Positions 1-7,357 of a stretch of DNA of 13,420 nt are shown piece after piece. A program made the position numbers and the translations under genes. Position 1 is the stretch's first letter; each line of letters opens with the position of its first letter. The notes under the pieces are model-generated. The model made no database searches, was not told where the DNA came from, and was given only the letters and a program-made list of their open reading frames with translations. Source of the DNA: Bacteroidales bacterium (GTDB lineage Bacteria; Bacteroidota; Bacteroidia; Bacteroidales; JAADJA01); NCBI GenBank assembly GCA_029933495.1, contig JAOZOC010000032.1:1-13420 (forward strand). Direction: 5' to 3'.

Positions 1-867
1 CTCACGTGAATCCCAAATATATTTCAGATTGCCGTTACTTTCATTTCCGACCGTCTTATATATGAAAGATTTTTCAACCTTATTGCCAAAAATATCACTT
101 ATGATTATTTCCATATCCTCATTATTATTTGCAGGAATGGAAATAATAACATAATCCTTTGCCGGATTCGGGTAAACACTGACTGTAAAATCATTTTTTC
201 GAAAGTCTTTGATGCCGGTAATAAAGTCGCAGGATTCGGCTATTCCGGTACTGTACAACCCGAAGTTGTCATCTGAATAGCAGCGTAAAGCACCTGCTTC
301 AACAACATCGGCAACACCACAATTAGAAGTGCCCTCCGGCAGCATATACGAATCAATGCAACCAATTTTCTCAACTATCTTATGCCCGAGCGTCCAGTGT
401 GAACCATCGTATGCACTGCAATATAATACTCTCAACGTTTCATTGTTTATAACTGTCGTTTCAATACTGTCAACAATAACTTTTCCGGTAGAATCACATA
501 CACCGTTGAACAGTGCCGGTATTTCCCAATAATCGCCCGTATTTGCACTGAAATCATAAAGCGTGAAAAAGGTTTGCTGCCTGTAAATATAAACTTTATC
601 CTCATCAGAATACATATACTCGCTCCCCAATTGTACCGTATCAACCTGACCGTTTAAATAATCCAGGATTATTTGTTCTTTTGACAGTATAGTGCAATTA
701 ATACTGTTGATAACCGTATCACCGGTGTTTGAAATTTTTACATATCCAACAAAATTAAAGGATTGAAAATCGTAGTACCACTCTGAACCCTGCGGTGCCC
801 AGCTCTGAGAAATAGAAATCCCTGAGAACAAAAGCCCGGTTAATAATAATAGAACTTTTTTTTTCAT
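1..867 (-). CDS. Secreted T9SS cargo protein with C-terminal sorting domain (3' end beyond window)
   Basis: Reading the minus strand from the ATG at 867-865 gives 289 codons with no stop up to the window edge, so the C-terminus is missing. Residues 1 to about 20 form a signal peptide (MKKK, then a Leu-rich core, with probable cleavage just before QSW). The middle, about residues 25-215, has many aromatic residues and several cysteines, and I do not recognise an enzymatic motif in it. From about residue 227 comes a segment with VYPNPAKDYV (residues 231-240), the hallmark start of the T9SS type A sorting tail. This tail directs export across the outer membrane by the PorSS machinery, usually with cell-surface attachment. 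The tail is normally about 75-80 residues and 58 are present here, so roughly 20-30 more should lie outside the window. The exported, T9SS-sorted nature is clear; the function of the body is unknown. Confidence 0.85.
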   Translation of the reverse strand, partial: MKKKVLLLLTGLLFSGISISQSWAPQGSEWYYDFQSFNFVGYVKISNTGDTVINSINCTILSKEQIILDYLNGQVDTVQLGSEYMYSDEDKVYIYRQQTFFTLYDFSANTGDYWEIPALFNGVCDSTGKVIVDSIETTVINNETLRVLYCSAYDGSHWTLGHKIVEKIGCIDSYMLPEGTSNCGVADVVEAGALRCYSDDNFGLYSTGIAESCDFITGIKDFRKNDFTVSVYPNPAKDYVIISIPANNNEDMEIIISDIFGNKVEKSFIYKTVGNESNGNLKYIWDSRE

Positions 868-911
868 TTTTTTGTTTTTGGTGATTGAAGATTACATCTA
901 TTTATTGATAA

Positions 912-919
912 CAAAAATA
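912..919 (-). promoter_or_regulatory. Candidate Bacteroidota -7 box (TATTTTTG) for the T9SS cargo gene
   Basis: On the minus strand TATTTTTG matches the TAnnTTTG -7 consensus of the Bacteroidota primary sigma factor. It lies 44 bases before the ATG, which gives a plausible leader of about 38 nt. I see no convincing TTG -33 element at the expected distance. The motif is AT-rich and will also occur by chance, so the call rests mostly on position. Confidence 0.35.
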
Positions 920-1017
920 GGAATAAATCACCGAATAATAAATTAAAATAAAGTAAATGGTATGGATTTTTAAGTTAACGGTATAACTATTACAAATAAT
1001 AGGTAGGCCAAACTCAG

Positions 1018-1148
1018 CCTTTCAGGTTTTTATTCCACAGGCTGTCGCTCAACCTGAAAGGATTTCACACCCCTGCCTCAGGTTAGAGTTGTCTCCAACC
1101 TGATAGCTCATCGTTGGGATTGTCTCGTTGGTGACAACACCAACGAGA
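1018..1148. repeat. Cluster of three inverted repeats, REP-like
   Basis: There are three perfect inverted repeats within 131 bp. First, CCTTTCAGGTT (1018-1028) pairs with AACCTGAAAGG (1051-1061), with a 22-base spacer. Second, TCAGGTT (1078-1084) pairs with AACCTGA (1097-1103). Third, TCTCGTTGGTG (1123-1133) pairs with CACCAACGAGA (1138-1148) across a 4-base loop. The first two share the core AACCTGA, so they look like diverged copies of one unit. The DNA is visibly less AT-rich than the flanking spacer. This is consistent with a dispersed non-coding palindromic element, but copy number elsewhere in the genome cannot be seen from here. Confidence 0.55.
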
Positions 1149-1323
1149 TGCAACACAACAACACCAAATGCGATTGCAGATATGTAAAAACGAATGACAA
1201 CATAACCTGCAATAATGCCAAAATTCATTCGTTAACAAATTTTGTGAGAATAAATTATTATTTCTGACAAAAAAAGTGGAATTTTGCACCCTCAAAAATT
1301 AGTGTTCATAAGATAATCATAAT

Positions 1324-2841
1324 ATGTTAGGCCTTTTCTTTTTATTGCCGGTTTCTTTCACAATAATAGCAGTGTTTGCGTGGGGAATTTTTGAAAAAGC
1401 GGGAGAACCCGGTTGGAAAACACTGGTTCCGTTCTATAACTTGTATGTCTGGTTGCAGATCATTGAAAAACCTCTTTGGTGGTATATTTTCCTGCTGGTT
1501 CCTTTTCTTAATGTGTTTATGGTAATGCTGATGATTGTAGAGTTTGCCAAAGGGTTTGAAAAAAATGCGTTATGGGAACAGGGCGTTGCTGTCATTTTTC
1601 CTTTTGTTTATCTGCCGTATCTTGGCTTTTCGGACAAGGAGAAGTTTGTCTCTGTTGACGACCGCAAGAAATTTAAGAAAGGTGTTGTCAGGGAATGGAC
1701 TGATGCTATTATCTTTGCAGTTATTGCGGCAACAATAATCCGAACTTTCCTGATTGAAGCTTACACCATCCCGACATCTTCAATGGAAAAAACTCTTCTG
1801 CGCGGTGACTTTCTGTTTGTTAGTAAAATAGCGTACGGCCCACGAATTCCTAATACTCCGTTGTCGTTTCCATTTGTTCACCACACAATGCCTCTTTCAA
1901 CCAGTACAAAATCATTTGTTGAGTGGATTCATTTTCCCTATTACCGTTTTCCCGGATTCGAAAAAATTGAAAATAATGACGTTGTGGTTTTTAATTATCC
2001 TGAAGGAGATACGGTCTCAACTGTTTTTCAGAGTAATATAAGCTATTACAGATTGATTAAAGAGGTAGGACGCAATAATGCCTGGAAAAATAAGAGGAGG
2101 TATGGTGACATTGTTTATCGCCCGGTTGACAAGCGGGAGAATTATATCAAAAGGTGTATTGCTATAGCAGGAGATACGCTGCAAATTAAAAATCAGGTCA
2201 TTTATCTCAATGGTAAAATCAATCCCCTTGCTCCCGACGGACAGTTCAAATATTTTGTTGATGCCCCGAAGGGGATAAATAAAAAGTTCAGGGATAAGAT
2301 TGATATTTCGGATGAGGATTATAACTATTGGCGGAGAGATCCGATGCACAAGCTACCATTAACAAGCGAGGCAGCAGCGTTGCTTAAGGAGCGGCCATCA
2401 GTTAGAAAAGTGGAAAAGGTTATGGAGAAACCAGGAGTTTGGAATCCCGACCTGTTTCCGTATGACTCATTATATAAATGGAATATTGATAATTACGGGC
2501 CAATTTACATCCCAAAAAAAGGCAGAACAATAAAGCTTGATATGACCAACATCAGCATTTATAAACGATTGATAAAAGTTTATGAAGGCAATGATTTGAA
2601 AATTAAAGACGATAAAATTTATATTAATGGTGATGAGGCTGACTCATACACATTCAAAATGAATTATTACTGGATGATGGGTGATAATCGCCATAATTCA
2701 GCCGACTCAAGGTACTGGGGTTTTGTTCCTGAAGATCATGTTGTCGGAAAAGCTTCATTTGTTTGGTTGTCATTGGATCCTGAAAAATCACTACTGGGAG
2801 GTAAGGTAAGGTGGAATAAGTTGTTCCGTTTTATACATTAA
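1324..2841 (+). CDS. lepB: Signal peptidase I, long Bacteroidota form
   Basis: This is the type I leader peptidase (family S26), which removes signal peptides from exported proteins at the outer face of the inner membrane. It has 505 residues, well above the 324 of E. coli LepB. Residues 1-120 carry three hydrophobic segments (about 2-21, 53-73, 85-101), a polytopic extension seen in Bacteroidota homologues. A fourth segment at about 126-143 precedes the catalytic domain. The nucleophile is Ser153 in IPTSSMEKTL, the general base Lys276 in YIKRCIAIAGD, and box E is GDNRHNSADSR (453-463) followed by GFVPEDHVVGKA. A roughly 150-residue insertion lies between the lysine box and box E, which is usual in this phylum. 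An in-frame TAA at 1309-1311 means translation cannot start much further upstream. All key catalytic residues are present. It heads the plus-strand run that contains the prolyl isomerase and ftsK. Confidence 0.95.
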   Translation: MLGLFFLLPVSFTIIAVFAWGIFEKAGEPGWKTLVPFYNLYVWLQIIEKPLWWYIFLLVPFLNVFMVMLMIVEFAKGFEKNALWEQGVAVIFPFVYLPYLGFSDKEKFVSVDDRKKFKKGVVREWTDAIIFAVIAATIIRTFLIEAYTIPTSSMEKTLLRGDFLFVSKIAYGPRIPNTPLSFPFVHHTMPLSTSTKSFVEWIHFPYYRFPGFEKIENNDVVVFNYPEGDTVSTVFQSNISYYRLIKEVGRNNAWKNKRRYGDIVYRPVDKRENYIKRCIAIAGDTLQIKNQVIYLNGKINPLAPDGQFKYFVDAPKGINKKFRDKIDISDEDYNYWRRDPMHKLPLTSEAAALLKERPSVRKVEKVMEKPGVWNPDLFPYDSLYKWNIDNYGPIYIPKKGRTIKLDMTNISIYKRLIKVYEGNDLKIKDDKIYINGDEADSYTFKMNYYWMMGDNRHNSADSRYWGFVPEDHVVGKASFVWLSLDPEKSLLGGKVRWNKLFRFIH

Positions 2842-2940
2842 TTTTGAAATGGTTACAGGTGGTTATGGGGCGGAAAATATCAGGATGAAAGATTCCAATC
2901 AAAACGTTTAAAAGAGATATTAATAGAAATTAAATATAAT

Positions 2941-3378
2941 ATGAAAAAAGCAGAGATACATACAAAAAAAGGTATGATGGTAGTGGAGTTTTTTGAAAAG
3001 GATGCTCCCGGAACAGTTAAGAACTTTATTGACCTGTCAGAAAAAGGATATTACGACGGACTTACTTTTCACAGGGTGATTCCCGGTTTTGTAATACAAG
3101 GTGGTTGTCCGAAAGGTGATGGAACCGGTGGCCCTGGATACAATATTAAATGTGAAACCAATGGCGGAAACCAGTATCATGACCGGGGTGTTTTGTCAAT
3201 GGCGCATGCCGGAAGAGACACCGGTGGGTCACAGTTTTTTGTATGTCACAATCGTGATAATACGCAGCATCTTGATGGTGTCCATACTGTATTTGGTAAA
3301 GTAGTTGAAAATGTTGATGTAGTTGATGAAATTGAAGCAGGTGATGTTATTGAAAAAATTGTTATTTTTGAAGAATAA
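2941..3378 (+). CDS. Cyclophilin-type peptidyl-prolyl cis-trans isomerase
   Basis: A compact 145-residue single-domain cyclophilin that catalyses cis-trans isomerisation of Xaa-Pro bonds during protein folding. Recognisable landmarks in order are FHRVIPGFVIQGG (43-55) with catalytic Arg45 and Gln53, GTGGPGY (61-67), GSQFFV (96-101), and HLDGVHTVFGKV (110-121). The position of human CypA Trp121, which makes cyclosporin contacts, is occupied by His110, as is common for bacterial members, so weak cyclosporin binding is expected. There is no signal peptide or membrane segment, so it should act in the cytoplasm. It starts 99 bases after lepB and ends 54 bases before the DUF4412-like gene. I see no strong promoter in the 99-base gap, so co-transcription with lepB is possible but unproven. 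The family is certain; the specific clients are unknown. Confidence 0.95.
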   Translation: MKKAEIHTKKGMMVVEFFEKDAPGTVKNFIDLSEKGYYDGLTFHRVIPGFVIQGGCPKGDGTGGPGYNIKCETNGGNQYHDRGVLSMAHAGRDTGGSQFFVCHNRDNTQHLDGVHTVFGKVVENVDVVDEIEAGDVIEKIVIFEE

Positions 3379-3432
3379 TTTTTTTGATTATTGCAATTCT
3401 AAAAGTTGATTTTTTAATTAATACTTATTACG

Positions 3433-4104
3433 ATGAAAACACAGATAAGATTTTTTTTAGTGTTATTGCTTTCGGCTTTTATTTTTGCCGGATACGGAAA
3501 AGCTGAAGCAAAAGACTTTACGGGTATTATTGTTTATAATATCACTTATGGCGATGATATTGACGCGCAAACAGCAGCAATGATGCCTAAAACAATGAAA
3601 CTTATTATTAAGGGTAATAAGTCAAGAGTAGAGATGAGCATGGGGATGGGTACTACTGTTGTAATTTTTGATGCTGAAAAAAAAGATGCTGTTACTCTTA
3701 TGGATATGATGGGGCAGAAGTTTGCAATGACAATGTCAACTCAAGAAATTGAAGCACAGAATGCTGATGTTCCTGATGTTGATGTTGAAGTAACAAATGA
3801 AACAAAGGAGATAGCAGGATATACCTGTAAGAAAGCTATTGTTAAAACCAAAGGTGATAATCCAAGTGAACATGCAGTTTATTTTACTGACGAACTTGGC
3901 TCAGGCACTATGAATTATAATAACCCATTGTTTAAAGATATTGATGGCGTAATGCTTGAATATTCTTCAGCTGATGAAGGAATGACAATGAAGTTTTCTG
4001 CTATTAAAGTTGAGAAAAAGAAAGTCTCAGATAATGAGTTTGAGATACCTGAAGGCTACAAAGTAATGACAATGGATGAGTTTAGTAATATGTTTGGAGG
4101 TTAA
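3433..4104 (+). CDS. Exported methionine-rich DUF4412-like protein
   Basis: A 223-residue protein with a clear signal peptide: KTQIR, then a hydrophobic core, with probable cleavage after AEA at residue 26. The mature part resembles the DUF4412 family found in Bacteroidota envelopes, with a beta-rich pattern, an IKGNKSRVEM strand (59-68) and the motif IAGYTCKKA (127-135), which contains the only cysteine, Cys132. It is unusually rich in methionine, 19 of 223 residues, clustered at 50-55, 68-72, 90-101 and 184-214. There is no lipobox cysteine at the cleavage site, so it should be soluble in the periplasm or sorted further. The stop codon lies only six bases before the ftsK start, suggesting translation from the same message as ftsK. 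Molecular function is unknown, and the family assignment is from memory of sequence pattern. Confidence 0.75.
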   Translation: MKTQIRFFLVLLLSAFIFAGYGKAEAKDFTGIIVYNITYGDDIDAQTAAMMPKTMKLIIKGNKSRVEMSMGMGTTVVIFDAEKKDAVTLMDMMGQKFAMTMSTQEIEAQNADVPDVDVEVTNETKEIAGYTCKKAIVKTKGDNPSEHAVYFTDELGSGTMNYNNPLFKDIDGVMLEYSSADEGMTMKFSAIKVEKKKVSDNEFEIPEGYKVMTMDEFSNMFGG

Positions 4105-4110
4105 TAATTA

Positions 4111-6534
4111 ATGGCAGGGAAGTCGAAAAGCGTTAAATCAGGTTCTAAAAAGAAAAATTCAGCCGGAGCGAAAAGGAAAAATGGTGGCTTCATCAAATCG
4201 ATGGGCATCTTTTTTAGAAATGAGAAATTCCATAAGCTTGTCGGGCTGTTTTTGGTATTGTTTTCTATTGCCTTATTCATTGCTCTTACATCATATTTCT
4301 TCACCTGGCAGTCTGATGCCTCAATACCTTCAGGGACGGCGCATAACTGGATTGGGAAATTGGGAAGGAGCCTGTCAAAATGGGCTATTGAAGATTGGTT
4401 TGGAATAGGTGCCTATATCTTCCCTTTTCTGTTATTTATTTACGGTTTTCATATTCTTTTTAAAAAAGCAGTATTGCCGGTATGGAAAACCACCCGCTTG
4501 TCAATTTTGATAATGCTGTGGTTGTCGGTCACCTTAGGATTTCTTTTTGGAAATAACGATACTCTTGCTATTCTTGGAGGATCCTTCGGTAATCAGTTAG
4601 CCAACTGGATTGAGCTTGGGTTGGGAAATCTGGGAGCAGGATTGCTTCTGCTGTTTTTGTTTTTAAGTTTTCTGATTATCAACTTTAATATCAACCTGAA
4701 AGCACCAAATATTAATTTGGGAAGCAGAAAAAAAAAGGATAAGAAATCGAAGGGAACAAATAGTCCGCTTGAAGATAAATATAATACAAGAGAATTTTCT
4801 GTCGATGACGATGACGACAAAGACTGGAACGATTCTATTCCAGAGGTAATGCCGGAAAATCAGATTATTGACCTCACTCCTGAAATTCCTGAAAAGCCTG
4901 TAGAGGCAGAGGTTAAAGATGATATTGAGCTCACGATTGAGCCGCCAAAGGAAGATGTTCTAGAAGTAAATGAAAAGCAGTTAGAGAATGGGGATGCTGA
5001 TCACAAAACAATTGATGAGCCCTACGATCCGCATCTCGAACTTGCAAACTATCAGTTTCCACCACTTGATTTGCTGGCAGAACATGGCAATGATAAGATT
5101 TCTGTGCATAAGGAGGAGCTGGAAAGAAATAAAAACAGAATTGTTGAGACCCTGGGTAATTATTCTATTAAGATTCAAAAAATTAAGGCTACAATCGGAC
5201 CAACTGTTACGCTTTATGAAATTATTCCTGCTGCCGGTGTCAGAATATCAAAGATTAAGAACCTTGAGGATGATATAGCTCTGAGCCTTTCTGCTCTTGG
5301 GATTCGTATTATTGCCCCTATTCCTGGTAAAGGGACAATTGGAATTGAGGTGCCTAATGAAAATCCCGATACCGTTTCCCTAAAATCGGTTCTCAGCTCT
5401 GATCAGTTTCAGCATAAGAATTATGAACTTCCATTTGGGCTTGGGAAAACAATAGCCAATGAAAGCTTTGTGGCCGATCTTACTAAAATGCCACACCTGC
5501 TTATGGCCGGTGCAACAGGTCAGGGGAAGTCTGTCGGCCTTAATGCCATTATTGTGTCACTGCTTTATAAGCGCCATCCGTCAGAGTTGAAGTTTGTTCT
5601 TGTCGATCCGAAAAAAGTGGAACTCACACTTTATTCAAAAATTGAAAGGCACTATCTCGCCAAATTGCCTGATTCAGAGGAGGCTATTATTACAGATACC
5701 AGGAAAGTGGTTCGTACTCTTAATTCGCTGAGTATAGAGATGGATAACAGATACGAACTACTCAAAGATGCACAGGTCAGGAATATAAAAGAATATAATG
5801 TAAAGTTTAAATCCAGAAAGCTTAATCCGCTTCACGGACACAGATTCCTTCCATATATTGTGCTTGTGGTTGATGAATTTGCTGATTTGATAATGACAGC
5901 AGGAAAGGAAATTGAAATACCCATTACGAGGCTTGCACAGTTGGCAAGGGCGGTGGGCATTCATCTTATTATTGCAACACAACGTCCATCCGTAAATATC
6001 ATTACTGGTTCAATAAAGGCTAATTTTCCGGCAAGAGTTGCTTTTCGGGTTATTTCAAAGATAGATTCGAGGACAATTCTTGACAGCGGAGGTGCTGATC
6101 AGCTCATAGGTCGTGGTGATATGCTCATGTCAACCGGAAGCGAGATGATACGACTACAGTGTGCTTTTGTAGATACTCCTGAAATTGATAAGGTCACAGA
6201 ATTCATTGGCTCGCAACGTGCCTACCCTGATGCTTTCCATTTACCTGAATATGCAGATGAAGAGAATGATGGCCCCGCTGAATATGATTCGTCAGAAAGA
6301 GATAGCCTTTTTGAAGATGCTGCAAAAATAATTGTCCAGACACAGCAAGGCTCTACTTCTTTATTACAGCGAAAATTGAAGTTGGGATACAATCGTGCCG
6401 GTCGAATTATTGATCAACTTGAGGCGGCGGGAATTGTCGGCCCTTTTGAGGGAAGTAAAGCAAGAGAAGTCAGAGTTTCCAATGAGATGGCTTTGGAACA
6501 ATATTTGAAGGATTTGGATGAAAGAAGTGCTTGA
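4111..6534 (+). CDS. ftsK: DNA translocase FtsK
   Basis: FtsK couples chromosome segregation to division: it is anchored at the septum, pumps DNA by ATP hydrolysis and activates resolution of chromosome dimers. The 807-residue protein starts with a Lys/Ser-rich tail, then four hydrophobic segments (about 42-63, 97-117, 130-147, 165-190). An acidic, low-complexity linker follows at about 220-300, including a run of five aspartates at 232-236. The motor has Walker A GATGQGKS (467-474) and Walker B IVLVVDEFADL (583-593), followed by ATQRPSVNIITG (622-633). The C-terminal gamma winged-helix domain (about 733-787, with LLQRKLKLGYNRAGRIIDQLE) is present; it reads the polar DNA motifs that orient translocation. 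Length and architecture are complete for the compact SpoIIIE/FtsK form with a short linker. It follows the DUF4412-like gene by six bases and precedes a lolA-like gene, an order I associate with Bacteroidota. Confidence 0.97.
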   Translation: MAGKSKSVKSGSKKKNSAGAKRKNGGFIKSMGIFFRNEKFHKLVGLFLVLFSIALFIALTSYFFTWQSDASIPSGTAHNWIGKLGRSLSKWAIEDWFGIGAYIFPFLLFIYGFHILFKKAVLPVWKTTRLSILIMLWLSVTLGFLFGNNDTLAILGGSFGNQLANWIELGLGNLGAGLLLLFLFLSFLIINFNINLKAPNINLGSRKKKDKKSKGTNSPLEDKYNTREFSVDDDDDKDWNDSIPEVMPENQIIDLTPEIPEKPVEAEVKDDIELTIEPPKEDVLEVNEKQLENGDADHKTIDEPYDPHLELANYQFPPLDLLAEHGNDKISVHKEELERNKNRIVETLGNYSIKIQKIKATIGPTVTLYEIIPAAGVRISKIKNLEDDIALSLSALGIRIIAPIPGKGTIGIEVPNENPDTVSLKSVLSSDQFQHKNYELPFGLGKTIANESFVADLTKMPHLLMAGATGQGKSVGLNAIIVSLLYKRHPSELKFVLVDPKKVELTLYSKIERHYLAKLPDSEEAIITDTRKVVRTLNSLSIEMDNRYELLKDAQVRNIKEYNVKFKSRKLNPLHGHRFLPYIVLVVDEFADLIMTAGKEIEIPITRLAQLARAVGIHLIIATQRPSVNIITGSIKANFPARVAFRVISKIDSRTILDSGGADQLIGRGDMLMSTGSEMIRLQCAFVDTPEIDKVTEFIGSQRAYPDAFHLPEYADEENDGPAEYDSSERDSLFEDAAKIIVQTQQGSTSLLQRKLKLGYNRAGRIIDQLEAAGIVGPFEGSKAREVRVSNEMALEQYLKDLDERSA

Positions 6535-6610
6535 GAATTATGAAATATTCTAATTAAGCATTGTTAAAGAGTTGATTATCCTAAAACAATAATCGTTTAA
6601 AACAGAACAG

Positions 6611-7261
6611 ATGAAAAAAATAATTGCCATACTGATTGCCATTGTACTTATTCCTGCACTTTTTGCGCAGAATACAGAAAAAGGAGATAGGAAATCAAGA
6701 GAAATACTTGATAAGGTTTCCCAAAAAACAGAAGCATACAAATCGTTCAAAGCCGAATTTACATACAAAATGCAAAATAAGGAGGCTGGTATTGATGAGA
6801 GTAAAGATGGTGTGCTGGTAGTGACGGGTGATAAGTATAATCTGGAAATTGCAGGGCAGAAAATAATATGTGATGGTGAGACGGTCTGGACATATATTGA
6901 AGATGCAGAAGAGGTGCAGATAAACTCTGTTGAGGATAATGATGAATCAATAACTCCGAACAATCTTTTCTCTTCCTATCAAAAGGATTACAAATCTAAG
7001 TTTGTCAGAGAAACTTTTCAGTATGGAACTGATGTTTATGTAATTGATATGACTCCTAATGAGGGTAAGAACTTCTCGAAGGTGAGGATAATAATTGATA
7101 AAGATAAACTTGAAATCCTCGACTTTACCATATTTGACAATAGTGGCAGCAGCTATTCGTATGTAATAAATAAGTTTACCCCTGATATTGAAATTAAGGA
7201 TTCTGACTTTTCTTTTAAAACTGCTGACTATCCGGATGTTGAAGTTGTGGATATGAGATAA
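6611..7261 (+). CDS. lolA: LolA-family periplasmic lipoprotein carrier
   Basis: A 216-residue exported protein of the LolA/LolB fold, which shuttles lipoproteins from the inner-membrane LolCDE complex across the periplasm. The signal peptide (residues 1-19, cleavage after ALFA before QNTE) has no lipobox cysteine, so the product should be soluble. Supporting landmarks are the helix REILDKVSQKTEAYKSFKAEF (about 30-50), the strand pair VLVVTGDKYNLEI (68-80) followed by CDGETVWTYIED (87-98), the loop ITPNNLFSSY (114-123), the strands DVYVIDMTP (141-149) and VRIIIDKDKLEILDFTIFD (158-176), and the C-terminal motif FSFKTADYPDVEVVDMR (200-216). Its start is 76 bases after ftsK with no strong promoter in between, so shared transcription is likely. 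Clear LolB proteins are generally not recognised in Bacteroidota, so how lipoproteins are finally inserted is open. The family is clear; carrier function is inferred from the family. Confidence 0.85.
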   Translation: MKKIIAILIAIVLIPALFAQNTEKGDRKSREILDKVSQKTEAYKSFKAEFTYKMQNKEAGIDESKDGVLVVTGDKYNLEIAGQKIICDGETVWTYIEDAEEVQINSVEDNDESITPNNLFSSYQKDYKSKFVRETFQYGTDVYVIDMTPNEGKNFSKVRIIIDKDKLEILDFTIFDNSGSSYSYVINKFTPDIEIKDSDFSFKTADYPDVEVVDMR

Positions 7262-7327
7262 AGATATTAACAGTAAATTTCTTGATAACTTTTCCTGTAA
7301 CCCTTATGATGCAAAGGTTTCTTTGTT

Positions 7328-7335
7328 TAATTTTG
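7328..7335 (+). promoter_or_regulatory. Likely -7 promoter box (TAATTTTG) for parE
   Basis: TAATTTTG is a perfect match to the Bacteroidota TAnnTTTG -7 consensus and lies 22 bases before the parE ATG, giving a transcript start near 7342 and a leader of about 16 nt. No clear TTG is seen about 20 bases upstream. The position between the lolA stop and parE start suggests parE is transcribed on its own rather than only from the ftsK-lolA message. Confidence 0.5.
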
Positions 7336-7357
7336 CCGCAAAATGAAATAAAGCAAA

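Larger units (their letters stand above)
868..1323. other. 456-bp gene-poor spacer between divergent genes
   Basis: This stretch separates the minus-strand T9SS cargo gene from plus-strand lepB. It holds a candidate promoter for the cargo gene, a cluster of inverted repeats at 1018-1148 and an AT-rich leader before lepB. One open frame on the minus strand, 1228 down to 1049, would encode 59 residues starting MNFGIIAG with a hydrophobic first half. It runs through the palindromes and has no recognisable domain, so I do not call it a gene. A weak -7-like sequence, GAATTTTG at 1279-1286, lies 37 bases before the lepB ATG but differs from consensus at its first base. Confidence 0.6.

Noticed and set aside
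1083..1295. 70-residue minus-strand frame rich in Cys and Trp
   Set aside because: The composition is atypical, there is no recognisable domain, it ends inside the palindrome cluster, and it overlaps a different open frame of equal merit. It is best explained as chance or repeat-derived.
2842..2940. Short peptide frames in the lepB-cyclophilin gap
   Set aside because: They are under 25 codons, without conserved features or a recognisable start context.
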